Shown here: positions 55,913-64,000 of the stretch, piece by piece
Position numbering within the stretch: the stretch's first letter is position 1
How the letters are laid out: every line of letters begins with the position of its first letter
Assembly: GCA_022457155.1 (NCBI GenBank)
Contig: JAJGOT010000434.1
Location: forward strand, 355,001-419,000
Origin: Cladopsammia gracilis
Taxonomy: Eukaryota > Cnidaria > Anthozoa > Scleractinia > Dendrophylliidae
Direction: 5' to 3'
DNA: 64,000 nucleotides
Made by a program: the position numbers and the translations under genes
Notes under the pieces: generated by a model
Told to the model about the DNA's origin: nothing
The model's database searches: none
The model's input: the letters and a program-made list of their open reading frames with translations, nothing else

Positions 55913-56646
55913 TTGTTACGCTAAAATCCATTCTTAAGCTTGTCTGATATATTAAGAAATTGCGTTTATTTAAGTTATTGTGTGAAGGATACAACATTCT
56001 TTCGCAATTAGAACAAAACAGCCAATTGTTGACTCTAGGCGTTTTCCTTCACTATGAAGAATGAAAGCAAGTTCCTCTTTTTGGATCAGTAATGATCGAT
56101 AACAATCACCTTTAACCAACGATTATTGACTAAAGACCTTAACTGGTGTTCTGACTAATTAGTTTTGCAACTCTACTTTATCTTATTGGTTAGTTTCATA
56201 CATAAAGACAGCATGAAATTGATCTTCATCTTAAGTAGAGGCTGTGTTCCCATCTAGACGCCCCAGTGTCCACTTATGATCGGCGGACGAGTATTCTTTT
56301 GGACCTTTTCTTTTCATTTTGAACTCTAGAAAGGTATGTTTTTACTCCAAGAAATAAAACTTTTGAATCAAACAAGGCTGACAAAATCTTTGCCGTGACA
56401 TGTCCGTAAAAGACTTGAATCTCTCTGGACCATGCGCCCGCGAGCTGTAACTCTTGTCGTGGGACAAAAAGCCAACTCGCATAGATTTACCCATTTTTAA
56501 CTCGTGAATATGCGAAGCATTGAACAAATTATAGCTGACGCGGACAAATATGCAAATTGTCACTAATTAACAATTGGTTCATGCTTTAGCATGCACTATC
56601 GAGTTATGGAGCACGCGGGAAGTTTGGAGAGCACGAAAGAAGCGTA
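55913..56646. other. Unassigned interval
   Basis: No gene recognised. TTTAGCATGCACTATCGAG near 56587 has a relative, GCGTGCACTATTGGG, at 56716, around the hairpin that follows. Confidence 0.35.
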
Positions 56647-56680
56647 AGAGTTGCCCGAGGCGATAGCCGAGGGCAACTCT
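56647..56680. repeat. Hairpin, 10-bp stem
   Basis: AGAGTTGCCC and GGGCAACTCT enclose GAGGCGATAGCCGA, which can extend the stem. It is flanked by the direct GCACTAT-type repeats at 56594 and 56719. Confidence 0.8.
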
Positions 56681-56799
56681 AACTTCTTGAGAAGAATGGC
56701 ACTTTTATTTATCAGCGTGCACTATTGGGATTTTGAGCACGCTTACGTATACTGAATTTGATTGCGCGGCTCTGCTAGCTATGTTATAATTTCTTTCTT

Positions 56800-57010
56800 C
56801 CCTCTCTCCTTCCTTCCATCACTCGGCTGTAAACGTTTCTTGGTAATTCCGCTGACCTGTGCATAAGGCTTTCGCATGTATTTTGCTCGTTCAAATGGAA
56901 ATAAATTTAGAGTAGAGAATATTCGACCACCTAAAAAAGGACGTTGTGAAAGCGCTGTTTTCATGTTTTGCATTTGGAGTCCTTTGATGCAACATTTAAA
57001 CCGATCTGTA
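56800..57010. repeat. Weak copy of the dispersed CTCCTTCCATCA repeat
   Basis: CTCCTTCCTTCCATCACTCG, GGCTGTAAACGTTTC and TTTTGCATTTGGAGTCCTTT align in order with 40850-41040 and 63800-63950, with many differences. Confidence 0.45.
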
Positions 57011-58095
57011 GACTTCAAATGAATTTTTCAACAAAGACATGCACGCGTTTTATCTATGGTGAAATATTAAAATTTGACCTTGTTAATTTTACGAGTTTAA
57101 TAGCTCGCGGTACAACGTTCAAATGACATGCTGGCGTTTATATGCAAATTCGATACACTTTCGTATTCTAGCGTTTATATAAGCCTGTGAAATTCCTTAT
57201 AATATTTAACCCTCGGACGAACAAAGAGGGGTGGTTGCCCCCCCCCCCCCCCCCCCCCCTTAAGGTTTTTCTCCGATATTATCAAGACCATTTACGATTA
57301 GCACATGCCATTTTCAGTAGCTGTTCATTTATCCTTAAGACACATTTTGGTAAAGTTTAGCGACAACCGGTTGCTATGGTAACAAGAAATGACGTCATAA
57401 GTAACATGTGGTCAAACCATTTTTGAATAAAAATGCGTGTTTTTCACCTTTTTTTCAGTGTAAAAACTTATAAAATGCTACCAAAAGCATCAAAATGTTT
57501 AATTGTATGTTATTTTGCAACTCTCGCAAACAATATTTGCAATTTCCACATTTTCCTGATAAACTTGAACTTTTAGTAAAATCAGGAACCCATCAATAGG
57601 AGCCTCTATCTCCTATACTATGCCTTGGAGTCAACCCTTTCCCGAGTAGATTTGTTAATAGAACGGCTCTCAGGGGAGATTTCGCACGCCCACTTTTCAA
57701 AGACCCAATCAAAACAGAGCTATGACAGTGGCATTGTTTTACGTCAAACAGCCCGTCAGGCGGATAGCGAGGAAGGTTTAGATGGCTTATTATCCTCTGA
57801 TAGCGAAAGTACGGGTGTATAAAAAACCAAATTAGCCCCAAAACCGCGGAACGTTAACCGTTGTCGCCATAAATATGCGTTGCTCTAAAAGTAACAACCA
57901 CGAAATGCAAACCTGGCAACTGATGAGGCTCAAGTGGAGAACTGAAACCATGAATCATGCAGTGGCATAAACAAAACAGTCGCTAGACTGGTAAACTATA
58001 CCAAATGGAAGTACATGTAATATTAATATCGAGCTCCAGACTCAACAACAACAACAATTTATTTCGGTATTCCCATATAAATACATATAATTTAT

Positions 58096-58194
58096 GTTAT
58101 TTACCGGCCGGGAGGTCCGTACGGCCTCGGGCCGTACTCAAGACCCTCGGGCACAGTTTTTTCCTATACGGACCGACCTAGGCCGGTAAATAAC
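58096..58194. repeat. 99-bp GC-rich palindrome downstream of recombinase gene
   Basis: GTTATTTACCGGCC and GGCCGGTAAATAAC are the perfect outer arms. Inside, GGTCCGTA (58114-58121) is repeated inverted as TACGGACC (58167-58174), and CCTCGGGCCGTAC lies in the loop. A similar CCCTCGGGCCGTAC word occurs alone at 61900. Confidence 0.85.
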
Positions 58195-58820
58195 TTATTT
58201 ATTTTTTTCGAACCGGCTTTTTAAATCGGAGGATAGAAGTAGGGAAGAAAGATCCTGGGATACAGAAAGCTTGCTAATCAAAGGCGACTAAGAACTTAAA
58301 AAAATGGTGTAGGTGTTCGAGTTACTGATTCAGTTGAGCGCTAATAGTCATTAAAAGGTTTTAGCTTCTTTGAATATAATGTATCAGTTTTGATAGAGAG
58401 ATTTACTTGTTCTTTTTTCCGTTTGGGTGGGGGGGGGGGGGGGGGGGGCAGTAGCAGAATCTTGTGAAACGAGTGTAAACAGTACAGTAGTAGCGTGTTT
58501 ACCATAAAATTGGAAAATGCCAACACATATTTGTTTAAACTTTGTTTTAAACCATTACCGATATCAAAATTACACTTAAATAAGTTTTCCGACATATAAA
58601 AGCCATGCGAAAGCCACAGAAATGACAATCAACTGTCAAACTAAATGTCAAACATGTCAAAATTAGTCAAATGACGAAAAACGCATACACAGAAGTTCTA
58701 AAAATATCATCACGAATTGTTTTTCTAACACGGCGAAATTCACTTTTGAACGGAGAAAGATTCAACCGACAACGAATTCAACAACTAAAGCAGTCACTGT
58801 AGAAGTATTTATACATGTTC

Positions 58821-60238
58821 TCAGTCAGAATCCGAGTCATCTGAAATAACAGCGTGACGTTTTCGCGGCTTTGACATCACTACTTTGTTTGAGCGATCGC
58901 CACTGCTACAAGGTGCACTGTTGAAAGAAAAATTAAATGTGCATCCTTCAATGTTTCTGATGTTTGAACCGGCAAAAAGACCAGAAATGGACTCCTCGCC
59001 AAATGAAGGGCGCTTTTCTTCTCTCTGTGGCTGGCAGGTTTCGACTGCTGAACAAACTGGTGCTGCTTTCGACAGGTGCTGCGTTGTTTTTGTGCTGGTG
59101 CTCAAAACCAAGGACATTTTGCGTTGGTGCTCGTTTGAAGCGGTTTTGTAAGAATCTAAGCTTTTTAGATTCTTATGTCCACTGAGTTGTGCCACGTAAT
59201 TCGCTGGAACCTCTGCATCCATCAGCCTCGAAATGCAGGTTTTCCGGACCGAGTGATTTGTTAATTTCTCAGGGAGACCCGCATTCTTTGCCGCTTTCGT
59301 TAAAAATTCTCCAATCTTGTTTTTCCCGAGAGCGCTTCGCATGTACCATATCTGGTCGTTGGGCTTTCTCTTGTGGTTTATGGCCAGGAAGAAAGGCGAG
59401 TCGGATTTCTTCATTTCGTCAGGACGATGACTAGCGAATTTCAGTTACAGACGAACTGGACAGCGTTCGTTTTCGGTAGCATGAGCCTTTGGGTTAAAAG
59501 CTCTGTGGTGGCCATCTCCTTGCCGAGTTTTGGATCCTCGTTCAGCTTTCCACACAAGGACCTGCTTGTCAGTCAGAGGATCATTTTCCAGCTCGATATC
59601 TCCCCATTGAAGTCTTCGGCTCTCGTCCCGTGCTCTAAATCCGAAGTGTAAAGAGAGAACCCACCAGATTGTGCGCTGGAGAACTTCAGGGTCATCTTCT
59701 CCGAATTCGCCTGATTGAAAAAGGAGGTCTTCTTCAGCTTCGGTCAACTCGCGGGCAGCTTGTGGACGATTTCCCTTCGCGTTGTTAACGACCAAGTCTC
59801 GTTTACGAGCTGTGAGAACCTCCCTGGACTTTGCGAACTCTTGATCCTTGATAATATTTGCGTTGGAGCTGTTGTCATTGAGGTAGCGCTGGAGGCGTCT
59901 CTGGAACGATACTAGCGATACTGGTTCGTACACTCCGCCATCTTTTTTACGGACGTCCATGAAAAATCCGCAAAGCAGAATGTTCAGTTCTTTTGGTGGA
60001 ATGTTTTCCAAGTCCCTTGTCTCTCCAACTGAGGAACAGTATCTCCGCCAAATGTTCAGATCGTAAGTAGTCTTCTTCTTAGTGTTGTCGGGGCGAAGAG
60101 AGTAGATAAAATCTTGAATTTTGTTTAGCTGCTCGTCTTGCCCACTTTCGTCAAAATTTATAGGCTCGGTTTCGTTGTAGCCTTCTTCCTCTGGATAATA
60201 AAATTCACTTTCACTATGTCCACCTCGTCTGAATCCAT
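58821..60238 (-). pseudogene. Crypton-type tyrosine recombinase (DUF3504-like), frameshift and one nonsense codon
   Basis: From ATG at 60238 the frame begins MDSDEVD. A one-base shift near 60215 puts it in the main frame: FYYPEEEGYNETEPINFDES, then the helical core-binding domain (LRPDNTKKKTTYDLNIWRRY) and LLCGFFMDV. The catalytic domain follows: Arg in LHFGFRARDESRRLQWGDIE, then LTNHSVRKTCISRL (HxxR), AQLSGHKNLKSLDSYKT (His and nucleophile Tyr), and an acidic tail ending DDSDSD. All catalytic residues are kept. TAA at 59445-59447 interrupts the same frame between CPVRL and the LKFASHRP stretch. It would cut and rejoin DNA by a 3'-phosphotyrosine link. It is inactive as it stands unless read through. 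Confidence 0.85.
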
Positions 60239-60360
60239 TTTGTACACTTTTTCGTGACGTGACTTTTCTTCTAACGTGAAATTGTTTACAAGCACCTATC
60301 GCTTCGCTTCTCGCAACATTTTTTCAATTAGTCAAGATGACGATAGCGAAGGAAAATTCA

Positions 60361-60398
60361 GGACCGGCAAACCCGGTCCGTAACCCCGGTCCGTATCG
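60361..60398. repeat. Paired GGTCCGTA motifs upstream of recombinase gene
   Basis: CCGGTCCGTA occurs at 60373-60382 and 60386-60395, 13 bp apart, next to GGACCGGC at 60361. The same octamer lies inverted-paired in the hairpin on the other side of the gene (58114 and 58167). They may mark element ends or recombinase sites; this is inference. Confidence 0.5.
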
Positions 60399-60399
60399 T

Positions 60400-61400
60400 A
60401 AAAAGTTGGACCAGCTAAGAGCGCGTGATTAGCCAATCAGATTCAAGGATTTAGGATTCCGGCCCGCTGGGATGCTTCAGAAAAAAATAAATGGTATTAC
60501 CTAGTATACAAGTAATACGTATTAAGTATTACATGTAAGTATAACAACAACAACAAAGAAAAAGAAAGAAACGGGTATATCTGATTATTAAATTATCATA
60601 GATTGTCGATTTAACATTGAATTATAAATATAAGCAGCGGTAGTCGTACAGACAAAAGGATCAGTGTTGTTAAAGAGAAACAAGATTTTAGAACTATTGT
60701 CTAGATTATTAAAATTTTGATATCTATCATTTATTTCACTAAAATATTTATTGCGTAAATTGTTGTGATGATGGCAGGTGAATAGACTCGAACAACTCGC
60801 AGATAAAAAGCGGAACAAATCGATGCTTTAAACACAGCTTTGACTAAGACAAATTTTCAAAGTTACAGAGCTTTTTATTGAAGCTTAAACTCTCTCTGCT
60901 AAACTTGGATCTACATATAATTTTCCGTGACATACAACTGCAGCGACAAACACAAATAGCTGGGCCCAGCGTGATAAAAAATAGCACTGAGGAAAGACAT
61001 TAACGGGCAATATATCATTTCAGATCCTATCACTTCAAAGAGAGAAAAACGAAAAATGTTGAACCCTCTCTGTTTAAATCAGCATGAAAACAACCTACTT
61101 TTCGCAGAGCTTTCATGGGAATAGATGACAATGAAACATCACACAAAGCCACCAATAAAGATAACGTATAAGTTAGCTTGTAGAAATCCCATCGCTTCAT
61201 GCTTAATCAAATTATTCATTAACTTTCATTTTTTGATACCCAGATCCCATCGGCTGTAAAATCAGGAAAATGATTTCACGGTAAAAAGAAAACGGTCGAA
61301 GGACGGGCTCTTGGTAACCCCCTACGTCGGCCATTTTTTTTTTTTTTTTTTTCTTGCGGTTCGCAGTTACATGTGAGGCTAAACGGAAACGTGATTCTTT
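60400..61400. other. Interior of 3.9-kb TIR element, no gene seen
   Basis: AT-rich sequence with AACAACAACAAC (60543) and a T run (61335-61352). No open frame with a recognisable product. Confidence 0.4.
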
Positions 61401-61740
61401 TCGCGGGAAAAAGCCGTTCTTAAAAAAAATCTACTCGGGAAAGGGTTGACTCAAGAAATTAGTAGAGATAGAGGCTCCTATTGATGGGCTCCTGGTAAAA
61501 CCCAAGATGGCGGCCGTCTTGGCGGCCATTTTGGATGACGTCACGGACCCCAGCAGCGTCACAACCCATAATATTTACCTTATCTTGTAGAGCACATCGC
61601 GGGCTATCTATTAGATGTAAAATATTTCCGAAATATTGCAACATCGCAAAAACCCAAGGGTGGGGGGGGGGGAGTTGCAACACCCCCCCCCCCTTGTACC
61701 ACGGTGGGGGTATACGTTTGCGTGTACGTCCGAGGGTTAA

Positions 61741-62461
61741 TGTTTGCCACAAACTTGATTTGTAATATAGTTCCATTTTTTACAACAGTTATGGATTCGG
61801 CAAAGTAAGGATTCTTTTCCCATCGCAGACTCGATGAAATATTCAACTTGCATTCAGATAACGCAAAACCTTTGCACAAAATAAATAACTAAGTACTGCC
61901 CTCGGGCCGTACTTATAACCTCTGCAAAGTTGGTGAATAATCTTTTATTTAGGGCGTTTAGTATTCACGAGTTGGCTCATATGAGCCATTGATTTATTTC
62001 AATAACTTTTTTACTCAGCGATAATACATGGCTTGCCTCTATTTGTTAATACAAAATACGTTTTTTGGTGTCAAAATTCGTAAATTCACTTTCCTAGCTG
62101 TCAAATATGCTGAAATTTGAAAATCGAAAAAGGTAACTTTTATTTAGAAAATGGTTTGTTTTACATCGTGGTAAAAGCTCATTGTCATGGCATTTTTAAT
62201 TTACCGTTACGGAATATCTAATACCAAGTTCAAAGTTTTAACTAAATCAGTACTTTGCCATCGATTTTTTTCACGGAGATACCCCTTTTAGATCTATGCT
62301 GGTCTTTAGAATAAGATAACTCTCAAATAAAGCAAGGACCACTTGGACAAACAGCACGGCGAAGTGAAGTCGGATCTTGGTGTAGATCAGGATCAGCAGT
62401 ATTGAATAAAACTTAAAACTAAATGCAAGGCTGATCGGACAGCTATAAAGGGTATTTTATT
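61741..62461. other. Unassigned interval
   Basis: Contains a lone CCCTCGGGCCGTACTTATAA word (61900) related to the recombinase-gene hairpin. No gene recognised. Confidence 0.35.
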
Positions 62462-62503
62462 GCCCAATATTTCGGTTAGGCAAAACTAACCTTCATCAGG
62501 GGC
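62462..62503 (-). ncRNA. Hammerhead ribozyme motif with GAAAU/AUU junction
   Basis: On the minus strand: GCCC (helix I), CTGATGA, A, helix II GGTTAG / TTTTGC / CTAACC, GAAAT-ATT, GGGC (helix I). The core is consensus. The usual C-G first pair of helix III (GAAAC...GUH) is a U-A pair here (GAAAU...AUU), which keeps pairing. It lies downstream of the PLE C-terminus at 62641-62779, on the same strand, where PLE hammerheads belong. Confidence 0.8.
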
Positions 62504-62640
62504 TACAAAGAGCTAGGTAAAAATGGAATAAAACGGTTACAAGATATAAAATGATTCAAATGAAAGATTAAATATGATTGGTTAACAAAAATAAACAGCA
62601 GAAACGTTTACAAAGGCTACTATAAAAATAGAAAGTATAT

Positions 62641-62779
62641 TAAGTTTCATCGCGTCTGTTCATCCCATAGGGTTCAAGAGTCTTGCCCTTGGAAATTAGA
62701 AATGCTTCTCTGGCCTTACGAATGGCGTCTCTGTCAGAGTTAATGAGTTCAAGGGGAATGGGTTCTATGTCGTTGAAAA
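62641..62779 (-). pseudogene. PLE C-terminal remnant (end of GIY-YIG domain)
   Basis: The frame reads NDIEPIPLELINSDRDAIRK, AREAFLISKGKTLEPYGMNR, RDET, stop. The RDAIRKAREAFLI stretch corresponds to NVAIRRARESFWI of the PLE at 27963, around the catalytic Glu of GIY-YIG. Everything upstream is gone. Together with the hammerhead at 62462 it is a 3' end fragment of about 320 bp. Confidence 0.75.
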
Positions 62780-63464
62780 GAATAAGAATAAGACAAATTA
62801 ATTTAATTTCTAATTTGTTTAGAATAAGACGCTAATGTGAAAAGAAGTTTGTTTGGGAAGTGCAAAACTATTCCTTCACAAGATATTAAGAACAGCATTT
62901 CTGCACTAATATGATATGTTAGACTGTTGTTGTTTTACTGAATCATTTATGTCAGATACAAAGGACGGGCTACTAATTTGATTCACGAAAATTTGGTTTT
63001 ATTTTTACTGTGCTAAAGCTTGACAAGTCAGCTTTTGAATTTTTACGGAGGCAATTTATACCTTTTCAACTCGGTTGATAAAACTATGCAAAAACCCCTT
63101 TAATCCTTAGATATGTCCTCCGAATTCACTGTAATTCAAACTATATCCTTTAAAGTGTAACCCATCGTAGTCAAGATACGTTGTAAGCTCGGAATGTATG
63201 TTTCTCGCTTTTGTCATTATTTAAACCTATTCAGCTTGGGACTAAATATCAACATGAATAACGTTTTTAATATGAAATCAACCCCCATCAAACTTCGTCG
63301 CTTTTCCTAAAATGAGCTCGTAACAATTTGGTATGACATTTTCTTGTTCACGTAACTTGATGTTTCCAAGGCACTATTTTACAGCCATATTTTTTGGGAA
63401 TTTGCATTTTTTACCTTTAAATTAAAAAAGCACGTTTATTGTTATAAATTGTACATTTTTATGC
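62780..63464. other. Unassigned AT-rich interval
   Basis: No gene recognised. TAAGAATAAGACAAATTAAT / AATAAGACGC repeats at 62782-62830 are a minor local duplication. Confidence 0.35.
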
Positions 63465-63639
63465 CAGTCGAACCTCCCATAAACGCACACAAACGGAAAG
63501 AGAAGTGTCTGCCTAAGAGAGGTGTCCGCTTATGGGAGGTTAAATATGCAGTGTTTGTGTGTGGCTGGGACCACGACTAAGTGTTCGCTTATGGGAGGTG
63601 TCCGCCTACGGGAGGTGTTCGTTAGCGGAGGTTCGACTG
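63465..63639. repeat. MITE with CAGTCGAACCTCC ends
   Basis: The left end CAGTCGAACCTCCCATAA and the right end GCGGAGGTTCGACTG are inverted repeats. Inside, GTGTTCGCTTATGGGAGGTG-type units repeat three to four times. The end sequence resembles Tc1/mariner or pogo-type MITEs, but a TA duplication is clear only on the right. Confidence 0.75.
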
Positions 63640-63739
63640 TATTCAAGCTAGAATACTGGAGTTTAAGATGAAAAGAAATTTACTGTTCACTTTGTTGCAT
63701 GTTTTTAATTAGCGTCTAATTGACTGCTTCCCGGATGTT

Positions 63740-64000
63740 TTTAACCCGTGAATACGCGCAAGCGTAATGAACGGGTTATCGGTAACGGTGGCGAATTCAC
63801 TCACTGACTCACTCCTTCCATCAGCTGCAAACTTTGTTACGAATGTGTTTCGTAACAAGAACAACGTGAATCCAGCGATAACAACTAATTTATTGTAAAC
63901 GAATATAAACAACAATAAGCTTAAAGACGTTTCGCATTTGGAGCCTTTAATCAATCTAAAAGAATTTTACAATCAAGACACGCGTTTCGATGCGTATCTA
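63740..64000. repeat. Dispersed repeat, continues past window end
   Basis: GAACGGGTTATCGGTAACGG, CTCACTCCTTCCATCAGCTG, TTTCGTAACAAG, AACAATAAGCTTAAAG and ACACGCGTTTCGATGCGTATCTA match 40795-41090 in order. Probably another member of the Helentron-like family seen in D2; its ends are not both visible. Confidence 0.7.

Larger units (their letters stand above)
57583..61494. mobile_element. 3.9-kb TIR element carrying a tyrosine recombinase pseudogene
   Basis: The ends are CAGGAACCCATCAATAGG and CCTATTGATGGGCTCCTG. Inverted similarity runs about 85 bp (GAGTCAACCCTTTCCCGAG on both). GTAAAAT and GTAAAAC flank the two ends (57576-57582 and 61495-61501), a 7-bp duplication with one mismatch. The interior has no DDE transposase that I can see; the only recognisable gene is the recombinase at 58821-60238. 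A frame at 57649-57822 ends with an acidic Ser tail (EEGLDGLLSSDSESTGV). Non-autonomous TIR element into which a Crypton inserted, or a composite. Confidence 0.8.
57210..61736. mobile_element. TTAA MITE family 1, split by a 3.9-kb insertion
   Basis: The ends are CCCTCGGACGAACAAAG and GTTTGCGTGTACGTCCGAGGG, with TTAA at 57206-57209 and 61737-61740. The left half (to 57582) and right half (from 61502) together equal one family member like 35363-35939. The break is at AGTAAAATCCAAGATGG of the intact family. Confidence 0.9.

Overview
The window is nuclear DNA of an animal. It is AT-rich, has almost no long open frames, and carries spliced exons with GT/AG junctions, long (TA)n tracts and very many transposon copies. 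The mixture of Penelope-like elements (PLEs) with GIY-YIG nuclease domains and hammerhead ribozymes, DUF3504-type tyrosine recombinases, TTAA-bounded MITEs and Helitron-like repeats fits a cnidarian, most likely an anthozoan. That placement is an inference, because no intact conserved host gene is present to fix it.

Layout. 1-600 holds the N-terminal exon of a tyrosine recombinase on the minus strand. 816-7606, 30064-32773 and 38604-43987 are three copies of one segmental duplication. Together they carry an unrecognised secreted-protein gene family with one N-terminal exon and three downstream exons. Each copy has a different lesion (a nonsense codon, a frameshift plus stop with the first exon missing, and a closed first exon). 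Copies 1 and 3 have been split by independent insertions: Helentron-like elements, a TTAA MITE and a palindromic PLE insertion.

7602-9552 contains a broken LINE endonuclease and a PLE GIY-YIG fragment. 10327-18284 is a tandem array of three Helitron-like units with an exact 2349-bp period; unit 2 carries a 925-bp TTAA MITE. A fourth, inverted unit lies at 19514-21935. 21900-27700 is a mosaic of foldback and TIR elements, a PIF1-like helicase fragment and PLE remnants. 27963-29663 is the longest reading frame of the window: the C-terminal two thirds of a PLE protein (reverse transcriptase, C2H2 finger, GIY-YIG), with a canonical hammerhead ribozyme in its 3' region and (TA)n on both sides.

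34900-36577 has further TTAA MITEs and a short Helitron-like copy. 44960-48076 and 52345-54120 are a second segmental duplication, copy 1 of which gained a 986-bp TIR element with 7-bp target duplications. 48089-49051 is an inverted PLE dimer flanked by a 12-bp target duplication. 50119-51610 is a large foldback. 57210-61736 is a nest: a TTAA MITE is split by a 3.9-kb TIR element that contains a tyrosine-recombinase pseudogene with all catalytic residues but a frameshift and one in-frame stop. The end of the window has a PLE 3' end with a third type of hammerhead, a small MITE and a dispersed repeat.

How it works together: the window is a transposon graveyard with several independent mobilisation systems. 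Insertions that split duplicate copies at known points give the empty-site sequence for many elements, so their boundaries can be read directly. The most unusual signal is the set of hammerhead-like folds. Four have normal cores. Three, in two unrelated stem contexts, have a U3/A8 pair in place of the normally invariant C3/G8 pair.
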